Of a stretch of DNA of 31,955 bases, positions 1 through 7,970 are shown in pieces. The DNA is from Chloroflexota bacterium (GTDB lineage Bacteria > Chloroflexota > Anaerolineae > B4-G1), in contig JAAEPW010001181.1 in NCBI GenBank assembly GCA_024232355.1, positions 1 to 31,955 of the forward strand. The letters are read 5' to 3'. Made by a program: the position numbers and the translations under genes. The notes below the pieces were generated by a model, which did no database searches, was not told where the DNA came from, and worked only from the letters and a program-made list of their open reading frames with translations. The number at the start of each line of letters is the position of its first letter. Position 1 is the first letter of the stretch.

Positions 1-993
1 GACGATCTGGCCGAGGGTGCGGAGTTCGGCCAACTCTTCTGGGTTGACCTGGGGGAGATCAGGGTGCAATGTCTGTATAGTCCCCAGGATTTCGACGCGC
101 TTGATCGAGTCGATTCCCAGATCGGCTTCCATATCCATATCCAATTCTAGCATCTCGGCGGGATAGCCCGTTTTTTCACTGACTACCTCTAGTAGTGTTT
201 GTGCTACTGCCCCGGTGTCTAAACCTAAAGTTTGATCTGGCGGACTGACAAGTGGGGGGGCGGGGGCAGCAATTGGAATGATGGGGGCAGAAATGGGAGG
301 GCTGATTTGTGCTCGAGTGATAGGCAAAGTCACTGGTGGTGCTTGCACAATTGGCGGCGCAGCTGGAATTGTCTCTGTCGAATGATGCGACCCATTGCCG
401 TTTGTCAACATGTTATACTGTTGCTGCAAGAGATGGACAAATGCCTTGGAGTATTCTGCCTGATTGTTCAGATGCTGCTCGTGTACGTCCAAGGTTTCGG
501 CCTGATAATCGTGAAAACGCATCAAGCTTTGAGTCAAACTCTCTAAAAGTACAATCAAAGGTGATTCCGACTGTTGGTGCGCGGCATTACCATTGGAAAG
601 CAGGTCAGATTGTTGCTGCACAAGTTGGAGAAAGATTTTGGCGTATTCTGCTTGATTGTTCAGATATTGCTCATGCACGCGCAGGCTCGCGCTTTGATGG
701 TCATAGGATTGCGCCAGACCGCGTTCTAGACCTGCTAAAACGCTCTGATAATCGAGAATAGGTTGGTTCATTGGTTGCGCGCCAGGTTCAGGTGCTGGGG
801 GAATGGCGGATCCATCGGAACTGCTTGGCGATTGAGAAAAGCCAAGTCGCACAGATTCTGTGTCTTTGTTTGGTGGTACAGGTTCGTTTATTATAGGTTT
901 CACTTGGTGTTCATCCTGTAAAGCTTTTTCAAAAGCGGCTTGTGTTTTTTCACTGACAAAGTTTTTGCCACTTAGACGTACAACTAGTGTCAT
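1..993 (-). CDS. PfaA-like secondary-lipid/PKS subunit with acyl carrier domain (partial, cut by window start)
   Basis: Open from the ATG at 993 to the window edge (331 codons, no stop). A strong GGAGGA ribosome site precedes it, 24 bp after the stop of the KS-AT gene. Residues 1-90 are a short leader and linker. Residues about 100-200 carry a duplicated HEQ-linker, followed by a Pro/Ala-rich stretch. From about residue 255 there is a phosphopantetheine carrier domain whose ELDMDMEADLGIDSIKRVEI segment is the classic PfaA/HglE-type ACP signature; Ser296 is the expected pantetheinylation site. PfaA proteins normally carry KS, AT and tandem ACPs in one chain, so here the synthase is split after the AT. 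More ACPs or a ketoreductase may lie beyond the edge. It should hold the growing chain for the neighbouring KS-AT in an iterative lipid synthase. The final product cannot be told. Confidence 0.87.
   Translation of the reverse strand, partial: MTLVVRLSGKNFVSEKTQAAFEKALQDEHQVKPIINEPVPPNKDTESVRLGFSQSPSSSDGSAIPPAPEPGAQPMNQPILDYQSVLAGLERGLAQSYDHQSASLRVHEQYLNNQAEYAKIFLQLVQQQSDLLSNGNAAHQQSESPLIVLLESLTQSLMRFHDYQAETLDVHEQHLNNQAEYSKAFVHLLQQQYNMLTNGNGSHHSTETIPAAPPIVQAPPVTLPITRAQISPPISAPIIPIAAPAPPLVSPPDQTLGLDTGAVAQTLLEVVSEKTGYPAEMLELDMDMEADLGIDSIKRVEILGTIQTLHPDLPQVNPEELAELRTLGQIV
417..675 (-). repeat. Intragenic duplication of the HEQ linker
   Basis: Two imperfect copies (417-483 and 609-675, 192 bp apart) encode near-identical 22-residue segments, HEQHLNNQAEYSKAFVHLLQ in one and HEQYLNNQAEYAKIFLQLVQ in the other, each ending QQQ. 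They lie between the protein start and the ACP. Both look helical and amphipathic, so a docking or dimerisation role is possible. This is inference. Confidence 0.8.
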
Positions 994-1017
994 TTCTTCT
1001 TGTCCTCCGGAAATTTT

Positions 1018-3807
1018 CTAGAGTTGATAGGGGTCTATGCTCTGTAAAGGTAGGCCTGCCACGCGCAGTTGAACCACAGCTTCTCCAAGTTGACGGTCGC
1101 TAGACTTTTTACGACTGCCATTCAGAGCTACGGCCTGATGAGGCTTGTCGTCGAGGATATTGCTTACGAGGTTTGTCAGAATGCGCCTGGGACCAAATTC
1201 GATAAAGAAATATCCGCCTGCGGCGTAAATGCTCTCGATTTCGCGCCGAAAGAGGACGGGTTTGAGCATTTGTCCTGCCAGAGTCTCTTTGATGGATTGA
1301 ATGTTAGATGGATAAGGCTCTCCTGTTGTATTGGAATAGACCGGTATCTTGGGCTCGTTGAAAGTAACGGCGTCAATCGCTTGGGTAAAGGGTTGGGATG
1401 CATGTTCGACGAGTGGGGTATGAAAGGCGGCAGATACCGGCAGTAGGGTGGCCGCATACCCTATTTCTCTCAAGGTTTGATGTGCATTTGTGATCGCCGG
1501 TGTCGCCCCAGCCAGCACGACCTGAGTGTTGGAATTCAAATTGGCTACGGTGACGCCTGGGAAATCTTGCGCTTTTTTCTGGATTTCGTCGACGTCTCCT
1601 TTCACGGCCAGCATACTGCCTGCGTCAAATTCAGGATCGTTGGGAGCTGCCATTGCTTGGCCCCTAGCTTTGACCAACGAAAAATAATCCTGATCGCTCA
1701 AAACACTCGCTGCCCACAACGCTGTCAATTCTCCAAAACTGTGACCGGCTACAAAATCAACCTGTAGTCCCGCTTGTTGCAATATCTTGAAAAGGCCGGC
1801 GCTAAAAGTACCGATGGCAGGCTGGGCATATTCTGTATTTTGCAATGCTTTGGCTTGAGTTGTCCTTGTGGTTTCGTTGAACACAGGAAGCGGAAAAACA
1901 ACTTGGGAGACCGGAGTCAATCCATCATCGATGAACAAGCGGTCCATTGCGCCATAGACCTGGCGCAGGGGGGGGAAATTCAGAGCCAACTCCCGCCCCA
2001 TCTCGATGTATTGAGATCCCTGTCCTGAAAATAGAGCGACGATCTTTCCCTCAGTCTCGATGCTGGTTTTTCGATAGGCGATGCCTTTGGGATGGTTCCA
2101 CTCTTGTGCTTGCATTCTGTTTTTGCAGGTGTGTATTGCGTTCTGCAAGAGTTCGGCAGCTTCCACCGCCGACGTCGCGACAAACCCCAAGCGGGCTGAT
2201 GTGGGTGGAATCTCTGATGATTGACACGATGCAACCAATTCAGCGTAACGTTCATTTTGCGTATCAGATTGCAGCGCGTTCAGGGTGTTTTCACATGCAA
2301 TCAACAACTGTTCGGGGTTTTGCGCCGACAAAATGATCGGTTGTGCGATGGTGTGCAAACGATATGCACCATTATGCTCATTTTCGTGTTCTTCCAACAC
2401 GACGTGAAAGTTTGTTCCGCCAAAGCCAAAAGAGCTTACACCCGCACGCCTTGGTAGACCCTCTGTTGCGCGTATCCAGGGCCTGGTTTCTGTGTTCAGG
2501 TAAAGTGGTGTGCTTTCAATCTTGTATTCAGGTTTGGGTTGGGTGATATTGATGGTGGGAGGCAATATCTTGTGGTGCAGAGCCAGAGCAGTTTTGATCA
2601 GACCTGCGGCTCCAGCGGCAGATTTTGTGTGCCCGATCTGAGATTTTACACTTCCCAGGGCGATATGTTGACTTTGTGGATTACCGTTGCCCAAGACCTC
2701 ATTAAGTGCTGCAAACTCGGCCGGATCGCCCGCTGTTGTGCCAGTCCCATGAGCTTCGATCAGACCGACACTAGAAGGGGAAAACCCAGCATCCGCATAT
2801 GCTCGATCGAGTGCTATGGCTTGCCCGGCCGGCCGGGGAGCATAGATGCTCTTGTATTTTCCATCGCTAGAGGTGCCAATCCCCTTGATGACGGCATATA
2901 TCCGGTCATTGTCCCGTTCGGCATCTTTTAGGCGCTTGAGTAGCAGCATACCGATGCCCTCACCGATCATCATTCCATCTGAATTGGCGTCAAAAGGTCT
3001 CACATACTGACTTTGCGAAAAGGCTGGTGTTTTGCTAAAACACATGTACATAAAAATCGAATTGTCGGTATCAACCCCGCCAGTGATCAGCATATCACAA
3101 CGATGTTCGACCAATTGACTGATCGCCATCTTGACGGCTGCTAGACTGCTGGCACAGGCTGCATCTACGACACAATTGATTCCTCCCAAATTCAAGCGAT
3201 TGGCAATCCGTCCGGCAATCACATTGCCCAGGAATCCGGGAAAAGAGTCCTCGCTCCATCCAACGTAGGCTAGTTTCATTTTTTCAATGATCTTTTTCGT
3301 GTCCTCAGCGGATATGCCACTGCTTTTCAAGACTTTTTCCCATATAGGATATTGTAATCTAGCGATAAGGGGGGCCATTAGCTTTTGTCCGCCACCTACA
3401 CCCAAGATAACGCCAACGTGTTCTCGGTCGAACTCCCTAGATAGGCCATAGCCTGCGTCTTCCATCAGATCTCTGGCCACGACCAGCGACAACAATTGTG
3501 AGACATCTGTTACTTCGAGAATGTTGGGCGGCAGTCCAAATTCCATTGGGTTGAAATCAATGTCAGGGATGAACCCGCCTCTCTTACAGTACGTTTTGTC
3601 AGGAACGTTGGGGTCTGGATCGTAATAGTCATCTATATTCCAGTGGGAGGGCGGAACGTCCGTAATGCAATCGATCTTTTGGACAATATTAGTCCAATAT
3701 TCTCGTAGATTTCTGGCTTGTGGAAAAATGGCAGCTTGACCTACTATGGCAATAGGGGTTCGATATAGTTGGTTGTTGACACGTGTAGTTTCGGCTAATT
3801 TTTCCAT
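1018..3807 (-). CDS. Ketosynthase-acyltransferase protein of a PfaA/HglE-like iterative lipid synthase
   Basis: It condenses and loads acyl units in a polyketide-like secondary-lipid (polyunsaturated or glycolipid fatty acid) synthase. Numbered from the alternative TTG at 3831, residues 24-480 are a ketosynthase: Cys226 in DAACASSLAA, His361 in EAHGTGT and His401 in GHTKSAAGAAG form the triad. The TDVPPSHWNIDDYYDPDP and CKRGGFIPDIDFNPMEFGLP stretches are typical of PfaA-type KS. Residues 597-900 are an acyltransferase with Ser698 in GHSFGE and His804 in AAFHTP. The chain ends right after the AT; carrier domains are in the next gene. I prefer the ATG at 3807: the TTG at 3831 has its AAAGGA only one base away. 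Upstream, 90 bp separate it from the isopentenyl isomerase gene, which probably shares its promoter. Confident on domains, not on product. Confidence 0.92.
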   Translation of the reverse strand: MEKLAETTRVNNQLYRTPIAIVGQAAIFPQARNLREYWTNIVQKIDCITDVPPSHWNIDDYYDPDPNVPDKTYCKRGGFIPDIDFNPMEFGLPPNILEVTDVSQLLSLVVARDLMEDAGYGLSREFDREHVGVILGVGGGQKLMAPLIARLQYPIWEKVLKSSGISAEDTKKIIEKMKLAYVGWSEDSFPGFLGNVIAGRIANRLNLGGINCVVDAACASSLAAVKMAISQLVEHRCDMLITGGVDTDNSIFMYMCFSKTPAFSQSQYVRPFDANSDGMMIGEGIGMLLLKRLKDAERDNDRIYAVIKGIGTSSDGKYKSIYAPRPAGQAIALDRAYADAGFSPSSVGLIEAHGTGTTAGDPAEFAALNEVLGNGNPQSQHIALGSVKSQIGHTKSAAGAAGLIKTALALHHKILPPTINITQPKPEYKIESTPLYLNTETRPWIRATEGLPRRAGVSSFGFGGTNFHVVLEEHENEHNGAYRLHTIAQPIILSAQNPEQLLIACENTLNALQSDTQNERYAELVASCQSSEIPPTSARLGFVATSAVEAAELLQNAIHTCKNRMQAQEWNHPKGIAYRKTSIETEGKIVALFSGQGSQYIEMGRELALNFPPLRQVYGAMDRLFIDDGLTPVSQVVFPLPVFNETTRTTQAKALQNTEYAQPAIGTFSAGLFKILQQAGLQVDFVAGHSFGELTALWAASVLSDQDYFSLVKARGQAMAAPNDPEFDAGSMLAVKGDVDEIQKKAQDFPGVTVANLNSNTQVVLAGATPAITNAHQTLREIGYAATLLPVSAAFHTPLVEHASQPFTQAIDAVTFNEPKIPVYSNTTGEPYPSNIQSIKETLAGQMLKPVLFRREIESIYAAGGYFFIEFGPRRILTNLVSNILDDKPHQAVALNGSRKKSSDRQLGEAVVQLRVAGLPLQSIDPYQL

Positions 3808-3921
3808 CTGGTTTTTCTTCAATGTGAACAATCCTTTGGTTTATGCTGCAACAGCAGTCTCTTTGGCTATCAAGTGATACACTCCCAGGCTGTAATTCAT
3901 AACCCGCAAAAACGACTAGGG

Positions 3922-4944
3922 TTACGGCGTAGTGAGCATAATGGGTGTATTCTGGAGAGATTGGATGTCTGCTGCGCCAGTAGAGAACATGGCGACACGT
4001 AACTGGGTGACGAGTACGGCGATGAGTTCAGCCACGGCAGCAGTGGACTCGTTGGCAGCACTCAGGAACGGTCCGGCGACGCCGCACGCGGTCGCACCCA
4101 ACGTGATAGCCTTGGATATTTGGATGCCGTCTCGAATGCCCCCGCTGGCGATGATGGGTAATTCCGGTGCACCCTGACGGGCCATTCGTAGGCTTTCTGC
4201 GGTAGGGATACCCCAATCAGCAAAAGCTGCTGCTATCTGGCGTTGCTGTTCGGTCGTGGCGCGGTGCATCTCTACTTGGCTCCACGAACTACCTCCGGCC
4301 CCCGCGACGTCAATCACTGCCACTCCTGCGTCCGCCAGTTGGCGGGTCACTTGTTCCGAGATTCCCCATCCCACTTCTTTGATGATTACGGGTACCTCCA
4401 AAATCCGACAAACCGATTCGATTTTGGACAGCAGCCCGGCAAAGCGGGTATTACCTTCTGGCTGGAGTGCCTCTTGTAATGGGTTGAGATGTAGGATTAG
4501 GGCGTCTGCTTCTACCATCTCGATGGCGCGACGGCATTCGTCGGGGCCGTAGCCATAGTTGAGTTGTATCGCGCCTAGGTTGGCCATTAGTAGAATGTCG
4601 GGCGCGACGTGACGTATTCGGTAGGTGTCCGCCAGAGATGGGTCCTGAATAGCAGCACGCTGTGATCCTAATCCAACGCCCACCCCGGCGGCCTGGGCAG
4701 CCTCTGCCAGCCGCTGGTTGATTACACTGGCTTCTGGTGTGCCGCCGGTCATTGATGAGATGATGAGGGGGGCTGCCAGGTGCTTGCCCAGTAACGTGGT
4801 AGAGGTGTCCACGTTTTTTAGGTCAGTATCTGGCAGGGCGCAGTGGACAAAACGATAACGCTCAAAGCCAGTAGAGACGTGCTCAGAATTGACGTCTTCT
4901 TGTAGATTAATGCGGATGTGATCGGCTTTGCGCTGGTGATGCAT
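3922..4944 (-). CDS. fni: Type 2 isopentenyl-diphosphate delta-isomerase (FMN-dependent)
   Basis: It interconverts isopentenyl and dimethylallyl diphosphate using reduced FMN, supplying isoprenoid precursors in the cytoplasm. The start has the diagnostic [10 protein letters not shown] segment, followed by [20 protein letters not shown], the [10 protein letters not shown] strand, [17 protein letters not shown] and the C-terminal ASGGIRDG phosphate-binding loop, the normal order for the family. An in-frame GTG at 4995 would lengthen it by 17 residues, but it sits at or upstream of the predicted transcription start of the minus-strand promoter at 4998-5026. The ATG at 4944 follows AAAGGAG closely and gives about 340 residues, the usual family length. 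It is first in a likely unit with the KS-AT and ACP genes. Confidence 0.93.
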   Translation of the reverse strand: MHHQRKADHIRINLQEDVNSEHVSTGFERYRFVHCALPDTDLKNVDTSTTLLGKHLAAPLIISSMTGGTPEASVINQRLAEAAQAAGVGVGLGSQRAAIQDPSLADTYRIRHVAPDILLMANLGAIQLNYGYGPDECRRAIEMVEADALILHLNPLQEALQPEGNTRFAGLLSKIESVCRILEVPVIIKEVGWGISEQVTRQLADAGVAVIDVAGAGGSSWSQVEMHRATTEQQRQIAAAFADWGIPTAESLRMARQGAPELPIIASGGIRDGIQISKAITLGATACGVAGPFLSAANESTAAVAELIAVLVTQLRVAMFSTGAADIQSLQNTPIMLTTP

Positions 4945-4997
4945 AAACTCCTTTCGTAACCAAAGATACTCATCAGTGTTTTCTATGACAGGCACCT

Positions 4998-5026
4998 ATC
5001 ATAATAGCAGTAGCCCTAGTTGTCAA
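4998..5026 (-). promoter_or_regulatory. Consensus sigma-70-type promoter for the isomerase/KS-AT unit
   Basis: On the minus strand TTGACA (5026-5021) and TATGAT (5003-4998) are 17 bp apart. Transcription would start near 4991, inside or just past the alternative GTG at 4995, which supports the ATG at 4944 as the real start. Confidence 0.8.
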
Positions 5027-5031
5027 ACTGG

Positions 5032-5059
5032 TTGACAAACTTTTCGCTGTGGGTAGAAT
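5032..5059 (+). promoter_or_regulatory. Consensus sigma-70-type promoter for the acpP pair
   Basis: TTGACA (5032-5037) and TAGAAT (5054-5059) with a 16-bp spacer. The -35 box lies only 5 bp from the -35 of the divergent isomerase promoter, so the two polymerase sites overlap physically and probably compete or are co-regulated. Confidence 0.8.
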
Positions 5060-5060
5060 A

Positions 5061-5073
5061 TGATTGTCAATCA
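5061..5073 (+). promoter_or_regulatory. Perfect palindrome at the acpP transcription start (candidate operator)
   Basis: TGATTG-T-CAATCA is a perfect 6-1-6 palindrome directly after the -10 box, covering the expected start near 5066. Position and symmetry suit a repressor site. No regulator is identified. Confidence 0.5.
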
Positions 5074-5102
5074 CAAAAAATATCAAACGGAGGTAAGGAT
5101 CA

Positions 5103-5345
5103 ATGTCAGATAATTTTGAAAAAATCAAAGGGATTATCGTTGAATTGTTGGAGGTGGATCCGTCAGCAGTCACGATGGAAGCGCGCTTCCGCGAGGACTT
5201 GGAGGCGGACTCGCTCGATCTCGTGGAACTGATCATGGAATTCGAAGAACAATTTGACGCCAAAATCCCTGATGACGATGCTCAAAACATCACGACCGTT
5301 GGCGCAGCAGTGGACTACGTTACGAAGCGTCAGACTGCTAGTTAG
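5103..5345 (+). CDS. acpP: Acyl carrier protein (copy 1)
   Basis: An 80-residue acidic carrier protein with the AcpP signature [16 protein letters not shown]; Ser37 is the phosphopantetheine attachment site. It carries acyl chains as thioesters in fatty acid synthesis in the cytoplasm. A GGAGG ribosome site precedes the ATG. It is first after the divergent promoter and operator candidate, and faces the isomerase/KS-AT genes. It resembles the free housekeeping ACP (DSLDLVE), not the DSIKRVE type fused in the synthase, so it may serve FabF/PlsX encoded further along the window. Confidence 0.95.
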   Translation: MSDNFEKIKGIIVELLEVDPSAVTMEARFREDLEADSLDLVELIMEFEEQFDAKIPDDDAQNITTVGAAVDYVTKRQTAS

Positions 5346-5372
5346 CATCTGCATAATTGACGTGAGAGCAAG

Positions 5373-5408
5373 AGGCCACGAGCATTACGCCGTTGGCCTT
5401 TTGTTTTG
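5373..5408 (+). terminator. Probable intrinsic terminator between the acpP copies
   Basis: AGGCCA (5373-5378) pairs with TGGCCT (5394-5399), followed by a T-rich tail (TTTTGTTTTG). The stem is short and the loop long, so it may be leaky and let some transcripts reach the second acpP. Confidence 0.5.
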
Positions 5409-5495
5409 TTACGGTCGTGATGGAAATGCAAATGACACCTACGCTGGCGATAGATATCGGTATCTTTTCACCAGAAATAGCAAAGGGAAATAGGA

Positions 5496-5747
5496 ATGAT
5501 TCAACAAAAAGAGATTTTCGCCAAGATCAAAGAGATTGTTATCGAGCTGTTGGAGGTAAAGCCAGAAACGGTCACGCCGGAAGCGCGCTTTCGCGAGGAC
5601 CTTCAAGCGGACTCGCTCGATCTCGTAGAATTGATCATGGAGTTCGAAGAAGAGTTCGGTAGCAAGATCTCGGACGATGATGCCCAGAAAATCAAAACAG
5701 TGGGCGAGGCAGTGAACTATATTGAAGGTCATATGCCTGCTGATTAG
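5496..5747 (+). CDS. acpP: Acyl carrier protein (copy 2)
   Basis: An 83-residue paralogue of the preceding ACP. The core [16 protein letters not shown] is the same, with Ser40 as the pantetheine site; the two differ mainly at the N-terminus and in helix 3. DNA identity is very high over the core around 5580-5655, which points to a fairly recent tandem duplication or gene conversion. The ribosome site is a purine run (AAAGGGAAATAGG). No separate promoter is obvious, so it probably depends on read-through from copy 1. A strong terminator follows. One copy may serve the KS-AT synthase and the other general fatty acid synthesis; this is inference. Confidence 0.94.
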   Translation: MIQQKEIFAKIKEIVIELLEVKPETVTPEARFREDLQADSLDLVELIMEFEEEFGSKISDDDAQKIKTVGEAVNYIEGHMPAD

Positions 5748-5772
5748 CAGCGTCCACACGAGCTGGCGTGGG

Positions 5773-5812
5773 GCAAAAGACCACCGGTGTTGTGCTGGTG
5801 GTCTTTTGCTTT
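5773..5812 (+). terminator. Strong intrinsic terminator after acpP copy 2
   Basis: GCAAAAGACCACC (5773-5785) and GGTGGTCTTTTGC (5797-5809) form a perfect 13-bp stem with an 11-base loop. The T-run within the 3' arm continues into TTT. Confidence 0.85.
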
Positions 5813-5878
5813 GGTGTAGTCCATGCTATACTTTATTCAGGTGATCGTTCATTCTATTTATTGGAGGTGAATTAGGAT

Positions 5879-5962
5879 ATGGAGTGCAACATGCAAGAAA
5901 ACCTGTCGCATAGTACCTGTATCTACGAACCTTGCCCTCGAGAGGGCAACGGTCGGCGATAG
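5879..5962 (+). CDS. 27-codon leader ORF upstream of the glycosidase
   Basis: The ATG at 5879 follows a strong GGAGGTGA ribosome site, the best in the region, and encodes a 27-residue peptide (MECNMQENLSHSTC at the start, three Cys in total) ending in TAG at 5962. The glycosidase reading frame is different, begins with non-ATG codons and has no ribosome site of its own; its likely GTG start lies 18 bases past this stop. That suits a leader peptide translationally coupled to the glycosidase. An assembly frameshift is possible, but the peptide does not read as a plausible signal-peptide extension. Confidence 0.45.
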   Translation: MECNMQENLSHSTCIYEPCPREGNGRR

Positions 5963-5979
5963 CAATCTTTTATCTGCAA

Positions 5980-7827
5980 GTGAATACAGTGCGAAATCGA
6001 CGGATTTGGATGTGCGGCGTGGCGGTCGTTGTTGCGCTGGTTGCCGTGGTCTGTACGTTAGGGGCAGTGCCTCTGTCGTCGCGTGCCCAATATCCACAAC
6101 AGACTCTCGAGCCTTTGCCCCCTCCGCACCTGGGCTATGGTATAAATGTACGACTGGAAGAAAATATTGATCCGCTCTTTGCATCGCTAGGCTTTGAGTG
6201 GATCAAACTGTGGGAAGAGTACGAGCACAATCCACCCACAGAAAGATTGCCATACCAGGTTTTGTTCGTCATTGATCGCCACGAGGGAATGCCAGAAAAT
6301 CTCGACCAGTGGGGCGATCACGTTGAGGCCATCGCCAGGGCTGGGCTTGGGTTTGTTGAGGCCTATGAAGTTGGCAATGAACCTAACGTCTGGGGTTTCT
6401 GGGGCAATGATCCACCTGACCCGGCCCAATATGTCCAAGTGCTCCAAGTGGCCTATGAACGCATCAAATCGGTAGACCCTGGCGCGATCATTGTCAGTGC
6501 GGGATTGGCACCGGTGGGGCGTATCGTAGGCTCTTGCAACGGCTGGAGTGGTAACGATTGTTATGCGATGGATGAACGGGAGTATGCGCACCAGATGTTT
6601 CTCCTGGGTGCGGACGATTACTTTGATGCATTCGGTTACCATCCTTATGGTTTCGCATACGAGCCGGAGACTGATGCCTATGCTGTTTCTAATGGCTTTG
6701 CTTTCCGTGGCGCTCAAGTGATGCACGATATTTTGGAGCAGCACGACCTGGGTCATAAACCAATCTGGGCTACCGAATTCAACTGGCTGCGTGATTGGAC
6801 TGAGGATGGCGGTATGCTATCTGATTGTCTGAATGACTATGAGCAGATTTTTGGCTGGATGGAAGTGTCTGAGGTACAGCAGGCCAATTATATCACGCGG
6901 GCCTTTCAATACGCCGACACAAACTGGCCTTGGATGGGCGCGATGTTTGTCTGGAATTTGGATTGGCACGACTATCACTATAATTGGGACTGTGCGGCTG
7001 CTCACGCTCGCTACTTTTCCTTACGCAAGCACGATGACCATGCCTCTCTCGGGACTCGTACGCTGGCGTATGAAGCGCTGGCAGCGATGGAAAAGCGCCC
7101 TGGATACTTTGGCCCAAGATTGGCGCTAGAGCCATCTGCGCTCGATTTTCTGGCCGATGCGTACGAACCAGGCATCATTACGACCACAATTGTCCCTTGG
7201 AATGCCGGATACCGAGTGTTGACCTGGACGGCAACGGTGGCGACAGGATTGCAGGTGACGCCCACATTGATGATAACCACTGGTCTCCAGGGAACGCCAT
7301 TCACAATCACAATGGACAACACCGGATATTCCACAGGTGTCTTTACCGGGGTAATCACGGTGACAGCTACGACGACCGATGTGTTAGACTCGCCGCAGAC
7401 GGTGCCAATAACGTTGAGTGTTGAACGATTTGACCCTAGGTTGGCGGTCGAGCCCCCGGTGCTCAACTTTTTAGCCGATGTGCGTGAACCGGATGTCTTT
7501 ACCGGGGTGGTGGTACCGATAAACACAGGATACCACGTGTTAACCTGGACGGCGTCGGTGATGACGGGAATGCAAGTGACTGGCACAGGAACATTGGGGG
7601 TGCAGATAACGCCCACGTTGGCGATAACTACCGGTTTTCAGGGAACACCACTGACGATTACGGTGGACAGCACTGGTTATAGTACGGGCACTTTTATTGG
7701 CTTTATCTCAGTCGCAGCCACACCAACCAACGTTTTGGATTCGCCGCAAATAGTACCGGTGGTGCTACGCATCGTGCCCAAATTGGACTCTGTCTATCTC
7801 CCGTTGACGCTTCGCTCAGCGCCTTGA
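5980..7827 (+). CDS. Secreted clan GH-A-like glycoside hydrolase with two C-terminal beta modules
   Basis: The frame is open from a TTG at 5932, but the GTG at 5980 (or 5989) places an NRR-then-hydrophobic signal segment at the N-terminus, cleaved near SSRAQ. Numbering from 5932, residues 66-390 look like a TIM-barrel glycosidase: Glu150 in YEVGNEPNVWGFW suits the acid/base and Glu282 in WATEFNWLRDW the nucleophile, as in clan GH-A (GH5/GH39-like cellulases, xylosidases). Residues about 396-500 and 501-620 are two copies of a Thr/Val-rich beta module (EPxxLxFLADxxEP start). The chain ends VYLPLTLRSAP, like many secreted Chloroflexota proteins and possibly a sorting tail. The substrate is unknown. 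It probably acts on extracellular polysaccharide. Confidence 0.82.
   Translation: MNTVRNRRIWMCGVAVVVALVAVVCTLGAVPLSSRAQYPQQTLEPLPPPHLGYGINVRLEENIDPLFASLGFEWIKLWEEYEHNPPTERLPYQVLFVIDRHEGMPENLDQWGDHVEAIARAGLGFVEAYEVGNEPNVWGFWGNDPPDPAQYVQVLQVAYERIKSVDPGAIIVSAGLAPVGRIVGSCNGWSGNDCYAMDEREYAHQMFLLGADDYFDAFGYHPYGFAYEPETDAYAVSNGFAFRGAQVMHDILEQHDLGHKPIWATEFNWLRDWTEDGGMLSDCLNDYEQIFGWMEVSEVQQANYITRAFQYADTNWPWMGAMFVWNLDWHDYHYNWDCAAAHARYFSLRKHDDHASLGTRTLAYEALAAMEKRPGYFGPRLALEPSALDFLADAYEPGIITTTIVPWNAGYRVLTWTATVATGLQVTPTLMITTGLQGTPFTITMDNTGYSTGVFTGVITVTATTTDVLDSPQTVPITLSVERFDPRLAVEPPVLNFLADVREPDVFTGVVVPINTGYHVLTWTASVMTGMQVTGTGTLGVQITPTLAITTGFQGTPLTITVDSTGYSTGTFIGFISVAATPTNVLDSPQIVPVVLRIVPKLDSVYLPLTLRSAP
7111..7790 (+). 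repeat. Two tandem beta-module repeats in the glycosidase
   Basis: Copies at about 7111-7430 and 7433-7790 share the motifs FLAD..EP, GY.VLTWTA, TP.L.ITTG.QGTP.TIT and TGYSTG. Copy 2 has a short insertion (TGTGTLGVQI). The pattern resembles BACON/Ig-like spacer modules between a catalytic domain and a cell-surface tail. Confidence 0.75.
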
Positions 7828-7900
7828 GCAAAAAGAGCCAGGACTGAAACTCGGCGAACTAATGTACGTATACATATTGGGAGAGATCAGAGTACGCACT

Positions 7901-7928
7901 TTGCTTTTCATCCGAGTTATAATATAAT
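7901..7928 (+). promoter_or_regulatory. Promoter for the zinc-ribbon/SPFH set
   Basis: TTGCTT (7901-7906) and TATAAT (7923-7928) with a 16-bp spacer, about 42 bp before the ATG at 7971, which has a GAGGTGAT ribosome site. Confidence 0.65.
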
Positions 7929-7970
7929 GATAGTGGTGTTTTCAGTAGCGATAGGGATTGGTGAGGTGAT

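Noticed and set aside
3841..3900. 19-codon minus-strand ORF between fni and the KS-AT gene
   Set aside because: No ribosome site and no recognisable content; chance ORF in a 90-bp gap.
7011..7616. 201-codon minus-strand frame, Val/Thr rich
   Set aside because: Shadow of the Thr/Val-rich beta modules of the glycosidase on the opposite strand.
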